From Acinetobacter sp. SAAs474 (GTDB lineage Bacteria > Pseudomonadota > Gammaproteobacteria > Pseudomonadales > Moraxellaceae), in the NCBI RefSeq assembly GCF_032823475.1, contig NZ_CP127919.1, positions 1 to 7,689 on the forward strand: a stretch of 7,689 bases of DNA, read 5' to 3'. The translations under genes and the position numbers were made by a program. The number at the start of each line of letters is the position of its first letter. Positions within the stretch are counted from its first letter, which is position 1. Below are positions 1-5,768 of this stretch, in pieces. The notes under the pieces were generated by a model, which made no database searches, was not told where the DNA came from, and saw only the letters and a list, made by a program, of their open reading frames with translations.

Positions 1-474
1 GGCTTCAAAGATGTTCGGGTATTAACGCAAGCGACTTTTGAAGGGATTAAGCTCACTAAAACTGGTGGTCAACACGGTACTGATGCCATGTACCGTATTC
101 CTGAGCTTAAAGCTGGATTAGGCGAAGCAATGGGTGTGGTTTTTGAAGAGCCCGGTCATGAAACAGTTTATGTCGCAGGAGATACCATTTGGCGTTCTGA
201 AGTTGATCAAGCGATTCAAACATTTAAACCTGATGTGATTGTATTGAATACAGGTAACGCCTTGGTTAATGGCTTTAAAGAATCCATTATTATGGGTAAA
301 GAAGATACTTATCGCGCAACTCAAAAAGCACCAAATGCCAAAATTATTGCTGTTCACATGGATGCCATTAACCACATGTCGGTAACACGTGCTCAGCTTG
401 CAGAATATGTAAAAGACAAAGGAATCCAAGATAAGGTTTTAATTCCTATCGATGGTGAAACACTTTCTTTCTAA
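1..474 (+). CDS. MBL-fold metallo-hydrolase, C-terminal part (continues from 7689)
   Basis: Residues 138-294 and stop codon of the protein begun at 7279. The frame is open from base 1, so the internal ATG at 88 is not the start. It supplies the remaining expected metal ligands: a His in GGQHG (about residue 162), Asp198 in VAGDTIW, the usual bridging aspartate position, and a C-terminal His in AVHMDAINH (about 256 or 262). All ligand motifs are present, so the joined enzyme looks intact. A perfect 14-bp hairpin follows 6 bases after the stop, and a cysteine hydrolase gene begins 84 bases downstream on the same strand. The two genes could share a transcript if the hairpin is only a partial terminator. 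The joined length of 294 residues suits a single-domain secreted MBL protein. Confidence 0.88.
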   Translation, partial: GFKDVRVLTQATFEGIKLTKTGGQHGTDAMYRIPELKAGLGEAMGVVFEEPGHETVYVAGDTIWRSEVDQAIQTFKPDVIVLNTGNALVNGFKESIIMGKEDTYRATQKAPNAKIIAVHMDAINHMSVTRAQLAEYVKDKGIQDKVLIPIDGETLSF

Positions 475-480
475 AGTAAC

Positions 481-511
481 TTAAAGAAGTGGAATACTTC
501 CACTTCTTTAA
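481..511 (+). terminator. Perfect 14-bp hairpin between the two hydrolase genes
   Basis: Arms 481-494 and 498-511 are exact reverse complements (TTAAAGAAGTGGAA / TTCCACTTCTTTAA) around a 3-base TAC loop. The outer ends are A/T runs, so the arm itself ends in CTTTAA. There is no long T tract after it, so termination may be partial or bidirectional. It could instead protect the 3' end of the upstream message and set a different level for the downstream gene. Confidence 0.6.
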
Positions 512-558
512 AATCCTAAGTACAACAAAATAAATATTAGTTAAATAAAGGAACCGCT

Positions 559-1104
559 ATGTCAAAATCAGCTTTATTAGTGATCGACTTACAAAATGAA
601 TATCTACCTACAGGTAAATTACCATTGGTAAATATTGAACAAGCCACTGCTAATGCAGTGAAAGTAATTGCTAAAGCCCGTGAACAAGGCACTCAAGTAA
701 TTCATGTCCAACATATTTTTGCTAATAATGAATTTCCTGCATTTGAACCTGATTCAAATGGTATTGAGTTTCAAGATACCGTTAAGCCACAAGCAGATGA
801 AACCGTAATTGTTAAAAATTACGTCAACTCATTCTTAAATACGAATCTCAAACAAGTCTTAGATACAAATGATGTAACTGAATTAGTCATCATTGGTGCT
901 ATGAGCCATATGTGTGTTGATGCTGCTGTACGTGCTGCTTCTGATTTTGGTTATAAGGTAAAAGTGATTCATGATGCTTGTGCAACGCTAGACTTAGAAT
1001 TTAATGGCGTCAAAGTACCTGCTAGCCATGTCCATGCAACATTAATGGCCGCTTTTGAATTTGCATATGCTCAAGTAATATCAACTGAAGATTATGTTAG
1101 TTAA
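559..1104 (+). CDS. Cysteine hydrolase, isochorismatase superfamily
   Basis: A 181-residue cytoplasmic protein of the usual length for the isochorismatase-like/nicotinamidase fold. The catalytic triad is visible: Asp10 in LLVIDLQNEY, Lys86 in VIVKNYVNSF and Cys119 in GAMSHMCVDAAVR, with the preceding Met-Ser forming the typical cis-peptide region. Members hydrolyse amides such as nicotinamide, N-carbamoyl compounds or ureido acids, or the vinyl ether of isochorismate; the substrate cannot be read from sequence. The start is fixed by AAAGGAA at 547-553, 5 bases before ATG. It follows the MBL gene by 84 bases and ends 17 bases before a pdif site, so it is the last gene of the pdif-bounded cassette. 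I see no convincing promoter in the gap, only AT-rich sequence. Family call is firm; the specific reaction is not known. Confidence 0.9.
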   Translation: MSKSALLVIDLQNEYLPTGKLPLVNIEQATANAVKVIAKAREQGTQVIHVQHIFANNEFPAFEPDSNGIEFQDTVKPQADETVIVKNYVNSFLNTNLKQVLDTNDVTELVIIGAMSHMCVDAAVRAASDFGYKVKVIHDACATLDLEFNGVKVPASHVHATLMAAFEFAYAQVISTEDYVS

Positions 1105-1121
1105 AGATTAAGAATATCTAA

Positions 1122-1149
1122 AATTAACATAATACACCTTATACGAAAT
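1122..1149 (-). other. pdif site (XerD-XerC order on the plus strand)
   Basis: A 28-bp XerC/XerD recombination site. On the plus strand the XerD half is AATTAACATAA (1122-1132, one mismatch to the usual ATTTAACATAA), then a 6-base spacer TACACC, then the XerC half TTATACGAAAT (1139-1149). Such sites bound mobile 'dif modules' on Acinetobacter plasmids. It is inverted relative to the site at 6153-6180, and the two enclose the regulator and hydrolase genes. Confidence 0.85.
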
Positions 1150-1195
1150 GCGTTATAATTATCTATAGAAATCAATGCTGTAGTTTCTAGTTGAT

Positions 1196-1225
1196 AGCCC
1201 GAACATCCCTGTTCAGGCTTTTTTT
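1196..1225 (+). terminator. Intrinsic terminator after the cargo segment
   Basis: AGCCCGAACA (1196-1205), loop TCCC, TGTTCAGGCT (1210-1219) form a 10-bp stem with one C/A mismatch, followed by a run of T to 1225. This is a classic Rho-independent terminator on the plus strand. It lies outside the pdif site, so it would stop transcripts leaving the cysteine hydrolase gene before they reach the replication origin. A TATAAT at 1154-1159 just upstream could instead make it end a very short transcript. Confidence 0.75.
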
Positions 1226-1524
1226 ATGATTTTTCACGTTCCACGCCTATTATTTAAGCAATGTTTCACAACTTTGATTAGCTCCAGTAAATAATTAAAA
1301 CCTAGATAATAAGAACCGAGCGAGTGTCTACGAGCGATTGAGCATCATCAAAATTTCGCCCTCGCCTTTTCCCTGATTACAAGCTCCCTTTGGATTTTAA
1401 ACAGTAATTACAGAGCATCCCGAATGGGTGCGAACTTTGAAGCTTTTGCTTTTCAAAAAAGCATGAGCATAGCGAATACATTACTAATGCTTTTGCTTTT
1501 AGTTTTCACAAACAGGATTAACTA

Positions 1525-1595
1525 AAAACTGCCCCACGAAGCGAGGAACGAGCTTCAATAGAGTACGAGCTTTAGCGAGTACATAGGGCAGTTTT
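1525..1595. repeat. Long-range inverted repeat, possible large stem-loop
   Basis: AAAACTGCCC at 1525-1534 is the exact reverse complement of GGGCAGTTTT at 1586-1595. The 51-base interior contains smaller pairings such as GAAGC/GCTTC (1538-1542 and 1552-1556). With T-rich sequence on one side and A-rich on the other it could act as a bidirectional terminator shielding the origin, or encode a structured RNA. No function is proven. Confidence 0.5.
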
Positions 1596-1636
1596 AATAG
1601 TTTTTCCCTTTTTAATAGTTTTAATAGTTTTAATAG
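1592..1636 (+). repeat. TTTTAATAG 9-bp repeats beside the origin
   Basis: Three head-to-tail copies of TTTTAATAG at 1610-1636 plus one separated copy at 1592-1600. The AT-rich tandem tract lies 44 bases before the first iteron. It could be a DNA-unwinding element or a binding array, but it could also be simple slippage. Confidence 0.65.
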
Positions 1637-1680
1637 TTTTAGACAGCATGAAAGCCTTATATAGCAATACTCTTCAGCCT

Positions 1681-1768
1681 TATACAACGACAGATTTACC
1701 CTTATACAACGACAGATTTACCCTTATACAACGACAGATTTACCCTTATACAACGACAGATTTACCCT
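1681..1768 (+). repeat. Four perfect 22-bp iterons (oriV)
   Basis: Exact tandem copies at 1681-1702, 1703-1724, 1725-1746 and 1747-1768, each containing ACAACGACAGATTTACCC. A degenerate partial unit (ATAACGACA) follows at 1771-1779. Direct 22-bp repeats one or two helical turns apart immediately before a Rep_3 gene are the standard initiator-binding array of theta-replicating iteron plasmids. They set both origin firing and copy number by handcuffing. Confidence 0.93.
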
Positions 1769-1772
1769 ATAT

Positions 1773-1831
1773 AACGACAATAAAAAACAATGTTGTTGTT
1801 TTAATTAACGCTTTTATAATATAGTGTCGTT
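1773..1831 (+). promoter_or_regulatory. rep promoter with inverted iteron half-sites
   Basis: TTGTTG (1793-1798), a 16-base spacer and a perfect TATAAT (1815-1820) form a sigma-70-type promoter facing the rep gene. It is flanked by AACGACA (1773-1779) and its reverse complement TGTCGTT (1825-1831), the core of the iterons. The second half-site sits on the expected transcription start. This is the known arrangement for autorepression by a Rep dimer, inferred here from position and sequence. Confidence 0.7.
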
Positions 1832-1860
1832 TTATTGCAGAAAAATAATCCTTAAACCAA

Positions 1861-2802
1861 ATGAAAAATGACCTAGTTATAAAAAGTAATACTCTTGTTG
1901 AAGCTTGCTTTAATCTCAGTTTGACTGAATATCGAATACTACATGTAGCCTTCACTGAATTAGCTGAATATGAAAGTGATAAAGGCTTATTCCACACACG
2001 AGAATTTAGAGTATATGCAAAAGATTACTCCAAGCTATTTAATACTGATGAATCCGATGCTTATAAGGTATTAAGGGATGCAAGTGAGCGATTATTTAAC
2101 CGTTACTTCACGTATGATCGGGTCTATCAAAAACCTGATTTTATAGAATGTGTTAAATCGAGATGGGTACAAAAAATTAGTTATGCAGATACGCAGGGAT
2201 ATATTAAATTTCAGTTAGCCGATGATGTTTTTAGCATGATTGGACAACTGAAAGATTGTTTCACACGATATAGATTATCTAAAACAGCCCAATTAACGAG
2301 CGTTTATGCTATTCGCCTTTATGAAATGATGATTCAATGGCAAAGCACGAAAGTTGTTCCAGTAATAGAATTAAATACGTTAAGAGAACGCCTTGCTATT
2401 GAGGAGCATGAATATCCTAGAGTCTATGATTTTAAGAATCGTGTCTTAGACCCTGCTATTAAACAAATTAATAAATATACAGATATCACAGTAAGTTACG
2501 AACAACACAAGCAAGGACGTATCATTTCTGGGTTTTCATTTAAGTTTAAGCAAAAAAAAGACGATAAACCTAAAATTAATACTAAGCGTGACCCTAACAC
2601 CCCTGACTTTTTTATAAAAATGACCGATGCACAACGCCATTTATTTGCCAATAAAATGTCAGAAATGCCTGAAATGAGTAAATATTCAAAAGGTACTGAA
2701 AGCTACCAACAATTTGCTATTCGTATCGCTGACATGCTTTTAAAGCCTGAAAAATTTAGAGAACTTTACCCATTTTTAGAGAAAGCAGGATTTAAATCAT
2801 GA
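1861..2802 (+). CDS. repB: Rep_3 family replication initiator
   Basis: A 313-residue initiator of the Rep_3 (RepB/RepE-like) superfamily that binds the upstream iterons to open oriV and recruit host replication proteins. Two winged-helix domains are expected: about residues 1-130 (beginning MKNDLVIKSN, with NLSLTEYRILHVAF) and 135-230, with the family motifs YAIRLYEMMIQW (149-160) and FKNRVLDPAIKQIN (191-204). The C-terminal tail, about 235-313, is less conserved. The ATG at 1861 lies 40 bases after the TATAAT; no clear ribosome-binding site is visible, only AT-rich sequence, which would suit low expression. The stop overlaps the start of the next gene (ATGA). Expression is probably autoregulated through the inverted half-sites. 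Family assignment is firm; I do not assign a replicon group because that needs alignment. Confidence 0.93.
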   Translation: MKNDLVIKSNTLVEACFNLSLTEYRILHVAFTELAEYESDKGLFHTREFRVYAKDYSKLFNTDESDAYKVLRDASERLFNRYFTYDRVYQKPDFIECVKSRWVQKISYADTQGYIKFQLADDVFSMIGQLKDCFTRYRLSKTAQLTSVYAIRLYEMMIQWQSTKVVPVIELNTLRERLAIEEHEYPRVYDFKNRVLDPAIKQINKYTDITVSYEQHKQGRIISGFSFKFKQKKDDKPKINTKRDPNTPDFFIKMTDAQRHLFANKMSEMPEMSKYSKGTESYQQFAIRIADMLLKPEKFRELYPFLEKAGFKS

Positions 2803-3095
2803 TGCAACTGGAGAACCTAACAGCCAATTTTCAAGGCGTTCAAATTGAGTATACCGACATCGTTAATTATGAAATTGCGAGGGAAAATATCTGCGGTTAT
2901 ATCTTCCTATTATCCCGAATATCAAAAAAAGCCGAACCTATCGAAAAAATACAGGTAGAAAGCAAAATAGAGGACTTAATTTACTATCGGGATAATTTGC
3001 AGATCGAAGATATAGAAAATATCCAAAAGATCTTAAATGAGCTAATTCCAGAGTATAAAGCCGAACAAGAAAAGCAAAGAGCTAAGAAAAATTAG
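2799..3095 (+). CDS. Small protein of unknown function, coupled to rep
   Basis: I do not recognise a family. The 98-residue protein is charged, with a predicted mostly helical second half (about residues 43-97) ending in a basic KAEQEKQRAKKN tail; no signal peptide, membrane segment or helix-turn-helix is evident. It starts in an ATGATG whose first ATG overlaps the rep stop codon, with AGGA at 2787-2790, so it is probably translationally coupled to rep; the ATG at 2802 is an equally possible start. Small genes placed directly after Rep_3 genes often act in copy control or stability, but that is only context here. Its TAG stop overlaps the TAA of the convergent HU gene. Confidence is good that it is a gene and low for any role. 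Confidence 0.75.
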   Translation: MMQLENLTANFQGVQIEYTDIVNYEIARENICGYIFLLSRISKKAEPIEKIQVESKIEDLIYYRDNLQIEDIENIQKILNELIPEYKAEQEKQRAKKN

Positions 3096-3403
3096 GCTTT
3101 CTTCTTAACTTTACTTTTTTGCTTTGGCTTAACAGTAAATTGCTCACCCAAAGCCTTGCCTTGTTTAAAAGTGACGATCTCCTTAGCTTCAATTTTAAGT
3201 TTTTCGCCAGTTTTAGGATTGTGTCCCATTCTTTCGGCACGCTGTTTCACTTCAAAAGTCCCAAAATCAACTAATCGGACATTTTTATCTTCAACTAGGG
3301 CTTCTGTAATGACTTCAAGAACAGAATTAAGAACAACTCTTGCTTCATCTTGATTAATATTTAATTTAGGTGCTAATTTGGCAATTAAATCGGCTTTATT
3401 CAT
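3092..3403 (-). CDS. HU/IHF-family DNA-bending protein
   Basis: A 103-residue nucleoid-associated protein. The N-terminal helices (MNKADLIAKLAPKLNINQDEARVVLNSVLEVI) and the beta-arm region (VRLVDFGTFEVKQRAERMGHNPKTGEKLKIEAKEIVTFKQGKAL) match the HU/IHF family, including the GxNPxTG-like turn HNPKTG at the arm tip. A Lys-rich tail of about 10 residues extends it past the usual 90-95 residues. It starts 2 bases after the mobS-like stop, with GAGGAC about 8 bases upstream inside that gene, so the two are co-translated. HU or IHF bends DNA at origins and relaxosomes, so help at the adjacent oriT or oriV is a reasonable inference. A chromosome-like housekeeping role on loan is the alternative. Confidence 0.93.
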   Translation of the reverse strand: MNKADLIAKLAPKLNINQDEARVVLNSVLEVITEALVEDKNVRLVDFGTFEVKQRAERMGHNPKTGEKLKIEAKEIVTFKQGKALGEQFTVKPKQKSKVKKKA

Positions 3404-3405
3404 AA

Positions 3406-3690
3406 TTAATTGTCCTCAATATTTGGTAAGTCAAAAAGCTGTCTATCTCTATTTTCTGTTAAATACTCGTTGAGTTCAGCCAGTATTTTTTCTTTATTGG
3501 CTTCATTCTGCATTTTTTTAATCAAATAAGAACCGAGCAGAATTTTACGCCGAGTATCATCTTTTCGTTGCTGTTCCTTTTGCTTGGTACGTTCTCTTGC
3601 TTCAATAGCCTGTTTCTGTGCTTTTAACTGTTTCAGCTTCTCTAACTGGGCTTCAATTTTCTTTTCGATATTTTCAGCAGATTTAGTCAT
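3406..3690 (-). CDS. mobS: MobS/TraD-like mobilization accessory protein
   Basis: A 94-residue charged protein: a long coiled-coil-like helix (residues 1-43, EKKIEAQLEKLKQLKAQKQ) followed by the conserved block RKDDTRRKILLGSYLIKKM (42-60) and a C-terminal ENRDRQLFDLP. This RKxxTRRKILxGxxxL plus RDRxLFxLP pattern is what I recall of the small TraD/MobS/MobC-type proteins encoded beside MobQ relaxases, where they help melt or hold oriT in the relaxosome. The frame is open upstream to a GTG at 3720, but the ATG at 3690 gives the family-like start. It is transcribed away from the relaxase, with oriT between them, the usual divergent mobS-mobL layout. The HU gene follows after 2 bases. Confidence 0.8.
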   Translation of the reverse strand: MTKSAENIEKKIEAQLEKLKQLKAQKQAIEARERTKQKEQQRKDDTRRKILLGSYLIKKMQNEANKEKILAELNEYLTENRDRQLFDLPNIEDN

Positions 3691-3779
3691 AACGGTTAAT
3701 TTCGTAATATAGAAAACCACTCAAGCATAAGACCCTATGAATTGAAATTCAAGCGGGTAATATGCTATCGTGTTTTTCA

Positions 3780-3816
3780 TGAAATGCGCACTTACGACTT
3801 GAACTTCGTTCAAGTC
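3780..3816 (-). other. oriT: oriT, RSF1010/MobQ-like, with predicted nic
   Basis: On the minus strand a perfect 9-bp inverted repeat, GACTTGAAC-GAA-GTTCAAGTC (3816-3796), is followed at once by GTAAGTGCGC (3795-3786). In RSF1010 a 10-bp imperfect hairpin is followed by GTAAATGCGC and the nick falls after the GCG. By analogy the nick here would be on the minus strand between 3787 and 3786. The site lies between divergent mobS and relaxase genes, as expected. Confidence 0.82.
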
Positions 3817-3820
3817 ACCG

Positions 3821-3870
3821 TTGCGTAAGGGGAAACCCCTTAACCCCAAAAAACTGCTACGCAATTTTTT
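3821..3870 (+). promoter_or_regulatory. Nested inverted repeats with T tract in the relaxase leader
   Basis: TTGCGTA (3821-3827) pairs with TACGCAA (3858-3864), followed by six T (3865-3870). Inside, TAAGGGG-AAA-CCCCTTA (3826-3842) is a perfect 7-bp hairpin that competes for bases with the outer stem. A stem followed by a T run 28 bases before the relaxase ATG resembles an attenuator or terminator; it may also be an extra oriT-region structure. Confidence 0.5.
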
Positions 3871-3898
3871 AAAAGCAAAAGCATCTCAAGGCGACTGC

Positions 3899-4870
3899 AT
3901 GGCAATCTATCATTGTTCAACTAAAACAGTTAACCGAAGTTCAGGACGAACTGCGGTTGCATCAAGTGCCTATCGTGCAGGTGAAAAACTAGAAGATGAA
4001 CGCACAGGGCTGACCCATGACTTTACGAGAAAAGACGGTGTCGCCCATGCTGAAATTATCTCTAATTTAGATATTGAAATTGACCGTGGCGAACTTTGGA
4101 ACTTGGCAGAAAAAACCGAAAACCGCAAAGATGCCCGAACCGCTAGAGAATGGGTGATTGCCCTGCCTGATGAATTAGACGCTGATCAACGTAAGGACTT
4201 GGCAAAAGACTTTGCCAGGTCCTTAGTTGATCGCTATGACGTAATCGCAGATTTAGCCATCCATGAACCGAGTAAAGGCGGTAATGATAAAAACCATCAC
4301 GCCCATATCATGCTCACAACCCGAAAAGCCGAATTGGACGCAGACAATAAACTCTCTCTGACCACCAAAACCGATATTGAACTCAGCAACGCCAAACGAA
4401 AAAGCCTTGGTATGGGGACAACCCAAGAAGACATTAAGCAAATTAGAGAAACATGGGCAGACTTAGCCAATAAAGCATTGGAACGTGCAGGCTACCGAGA
4501 AAAAATAGATCACCGCAGCTATGCCGATCAGAACAACGGACTACAAGCCACCATCCATGAAGGCACCAAAGTCACTCAATTACGCAGACAAGGCATAGAC
4601 ACTGAAATTAGCCGTTTCAATGACAATGTGAAACAGCAGAACATCCAACAACTTGACCAACAGAAACAGCAGAAAGAGAGCGTTTTACAGCGTGGTTTAA
4701 ACCGTGTCGATCAAGGTTTTGAGCAATGGCAGAAGAACCAAGAAAGCAAACGCCTAGAACTGGAACGCCAAGCGGAAATGAAGCGACAGCAAGAATTAGA
4801 TAAACAACGAGCCGAACAAGCAAATCGTAAGGCATCACGAGATTTAGATAATGATGGATGGTCACGATGA
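3899..4870 (+). CDS. mobA: MobA/MobL-family relaxase (MobQ), short form
   Basis: A 323-residue relaxase that nicks oriT and pilots the single strand during mobilization by a helper conjugation system. The N-terminus MAIYHCSTKTVNRSSGRTAVASSAYRAG carries the likely catalytic Tyr25, the position used in RSF1010 MobA. The metal-binding histidines are His122, His134 and His136 (IHEPSKGG...HHAHIMLTTR), and KIDHRSYADQ (202-211) is a conserved family block. Residues about 240-310 are Gln/Glu/Lys-rich and probably coiled coil. There is no primase domain, unlike the roughly 700-residue RSF1010 MobA. The start is set by AAGG at 3888-3891, 7 bases before ATG; the frame is open back to TTG 3821 but that extension runs through the leader hairpins. 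The stop overlaps the next start (ATGA). Confidence 0.93.
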   Translation: MAIYHCSTKTVNRSSGRTAVASSAYRAGEKLEDERTGLTHDFTRKDGVAHAEIISNLDIEIDRGELWNLAEKTENRKDARTAREWVIALPDELDADQRKDLAKDFARSLVDRYDVIADLAIHEPSKGGNDKNHHAHIMLTTRKAELDADNKLSLTTKTDIELSNAKRKSLGMGTTQEDIKQIRETWADLANKALERAGYREKIDHRSYADQNNGLQATIHEGTKVTQLRRQGIDTEISRFNDNVKQQNIQQLDQQKQQKESVLQRGLNRVDQGFEQWQKNQESKRLELERQAEMKRQQELDKQRAEQANRKASRDLDNDGWSR

Positions 4871-5375
4871 GTAACCAAAATGATGATTTAGACCTAGACG
4901 ATCAGTTATATATTCTATTGGCATCTATGAAGGAATACAGAGAAGCCATAGCAGACGATAACAAGCGATTAGAGACGTTTTACAACGAAGTGGCTATGGA
5001 GTACTCAATAAGGCTGAAAAGTCGCTAGAAAACGCAAATAAGAAGCATACAGGCGCATTGAACAACAGTATTCAGCATTTAAACCAAGTTGCAGCTAAAC
5101 TAAATGCAAAATTTATCCTGTTTTTTGCCAGTACTTTTGTGGCTTTGGTTCTCGTATTGCTTTTGGCTATATTTTTGTATGTTCCAAGCCTTGATGAAAT
5201 TCAACAGCGCAGAGCAGATAAGAAAGCATTAGAACAATATGCACTTCAAATCAAAGTTGATGATGGAGAAACACTCGTCAGAATCATGACGAAAAAGCCG
5301 TGTTACTCATTCCAACCAAATAACGTCAAAGAAAAAACCTATGACTGGTGTCAGATCGACCCTAAAAAATACTAG
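4867..5375 (+). pseudogene. Membrane-anchored mob accessory gene, split by a one-base frameshift
   Basis: Frame one starts at 4867 (ATGA overlap with the relaxase stop) and encodes 53 residues, beginning MSNQNDDLDLDDQLYILLASMKEYREA, to a TAG at 5026-5028. A second frame is open from 4962 to 5375 and reads KAEKSLENANKKHTGALNNSIQHLNQVAAKLNAKFILFF, a single membrane helix (nt 5112-5183) and a C-terminal tail ending YDWCQIDPKKY. It has no ATG and only a poor TTG at 5058. Adding one base near 5001-5016 (for example AA to AAA at 5007-5008) joins them into a 169-residue protein: helical N-part, coiled coil, membrane anchor, periplasmic tail. That layout suits a MobB-like protein following a relaxase. 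A disabling deletion, a sequencing error or a -1 frameshift are the options; no classical slippery heptamer is present. Confidence 0.65.
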
Positions 5376-5441
5376 ATGATCGGTACTTTGCTTGGTTTTT
5401 CTCATTACGAATTAAATTACAGCAAGCGCAAAGTTGCCCGA

Positions 5442-5473
5442 CTTTGAAACATGGCTAAAGCCATCTTTCAAAG
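5442..5473. terminator. Stem-loop between convergent mob and toxin genes
   Basis: CTTTGAAA-C-ATGGC (5442-5455), loop TAAA, GCCAT-C-TTTCAAAG (5460-5473): 14 positions with one internal mismatch. It lies between the plus-strand mob gene and the minus-strand toxin gene, where a bidirectional terminator is expected. There is no good T tract on either strand, so termination is an inference from position. The rest of 5376-5486 holds nothing else I recognise. Confidence 0.45.
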
Positions 5474-5486
5474 CATCGAGCGATAG

Positions 5487-5768
5487 TCATCCAAAAATTT
5501 CGGAATGGCTATCCAACTGATGCAGTTCTAAAATATCGTCACCAACAAGCCTATAGATCAAGACTAAATCAGGCTTCACATGACAATCACGACAATTCTT
5601 AAACTCTGCACTACCCTTCAAGGGATGATCTAAATATTTTTCAGGCAAAGGATTATTTGCGACTAAACAATCTAATACTTCTGCCCATTCAGCCGTAACC
5701 AGTTCTAAATAACGTCTTTTAATATCACGTTTAAAAGAACTGGTTACGATAATCTTACGTTTAGCCAT
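5487..5768 (-). CDS. RelE-superfamily toxin, YafQ type
   Basis: A 93-residue mRNA interferase, near the 92 residues of E. coli YafQ. Residues that line up with the YafQ active site are visible: His48 (YLDHPLKGS), His63 and Asp67 (DCHVKPDLVLIYR), His88 and Phe92 (LDSHSEIFG). Position 68 is Leu rather than Trp. Such toxins cleave mRNA on the ribosome at A-rich codons and are held inactive by the cognate antitoxin. Its ATG lies inside the antitoxin gene with an 8-base overlap (ATGGCTAA), and GGAAGAAG precedes it, so it is translated after the antitoxin. All key residues seem present and the toxin is probably active. On this plasmid the pair most likely acts as an addiction module. Confidence 0.92.
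   Translation of the reverse strand: MAKRKIIVTSSFKRDIKRRYLELVTAEWAEVLDCLVANNPLPEKYLDHPLKGSAEFKNCRDCHVKPDLVLIYRLVGDDILELHQLDSHSEIFG

Larger units (their letters stand above)
1226..1680. other. Gene-free stretch upstream of the iterons, rich in short repeats
   Basis: I find no credible gene in about 450 bases; the minus-strand frame at 1499-1687 is a low-complexity artefact of the repeats. Contents: two copies of GCTTTTGCTTTT (1442-1453 and 1489-1500), a distant inverted repeat AAAACTGCCC/GGGCAGTTTT (1525-1534 and 1586-1595), and tandem TTTTAATAG units. The position directly before the iterons suggests it is part of the replication origin region or insulates it from transcription. Confidence 0.55.

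Noticed and set aside
88..474. Independent 128-residue gene starting at ATG 88
   Set aside because: The frame is open from base 1 and joins exactly to the frame ending at 7689; ATG 88 is an internal methionine.
1499..1687. Minus-strand gene of 62 residues over the repeats
   Set aside because: The translation is a low-complexity LLKLLKLLK product of the TTTTAATAG repeats, with no start signal.
1681..1768. CRISPR array
   Set aside because: The 22-bp units are contiguous with no spacers, directly before a Rep_3 gene; they are iterons.
3691..3720. GTG start of the mobS-like gene
   Set aside because: The ten added residues (MVFYITKLTV) do not look like the family; the ATG at 3690 is the simpler choice.
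3821..3898. N-terminal extension of the relaxase from TTG 3821
   Set aside because: The frame is open but runs through the leader hairpins, starts with a weak codon and adds 26 unlike residues before the conserved MAIYHCS start, which has its own AAGG site.
5399..5420. A third pdif site bounding the toxin-antitoxin genes
   Set aside because: CATTACGAATT matches only about 7 of 11 XerC bases and no XerD half is at the right distance, so the toxin-antitoxin pair is not shown to be its own module.
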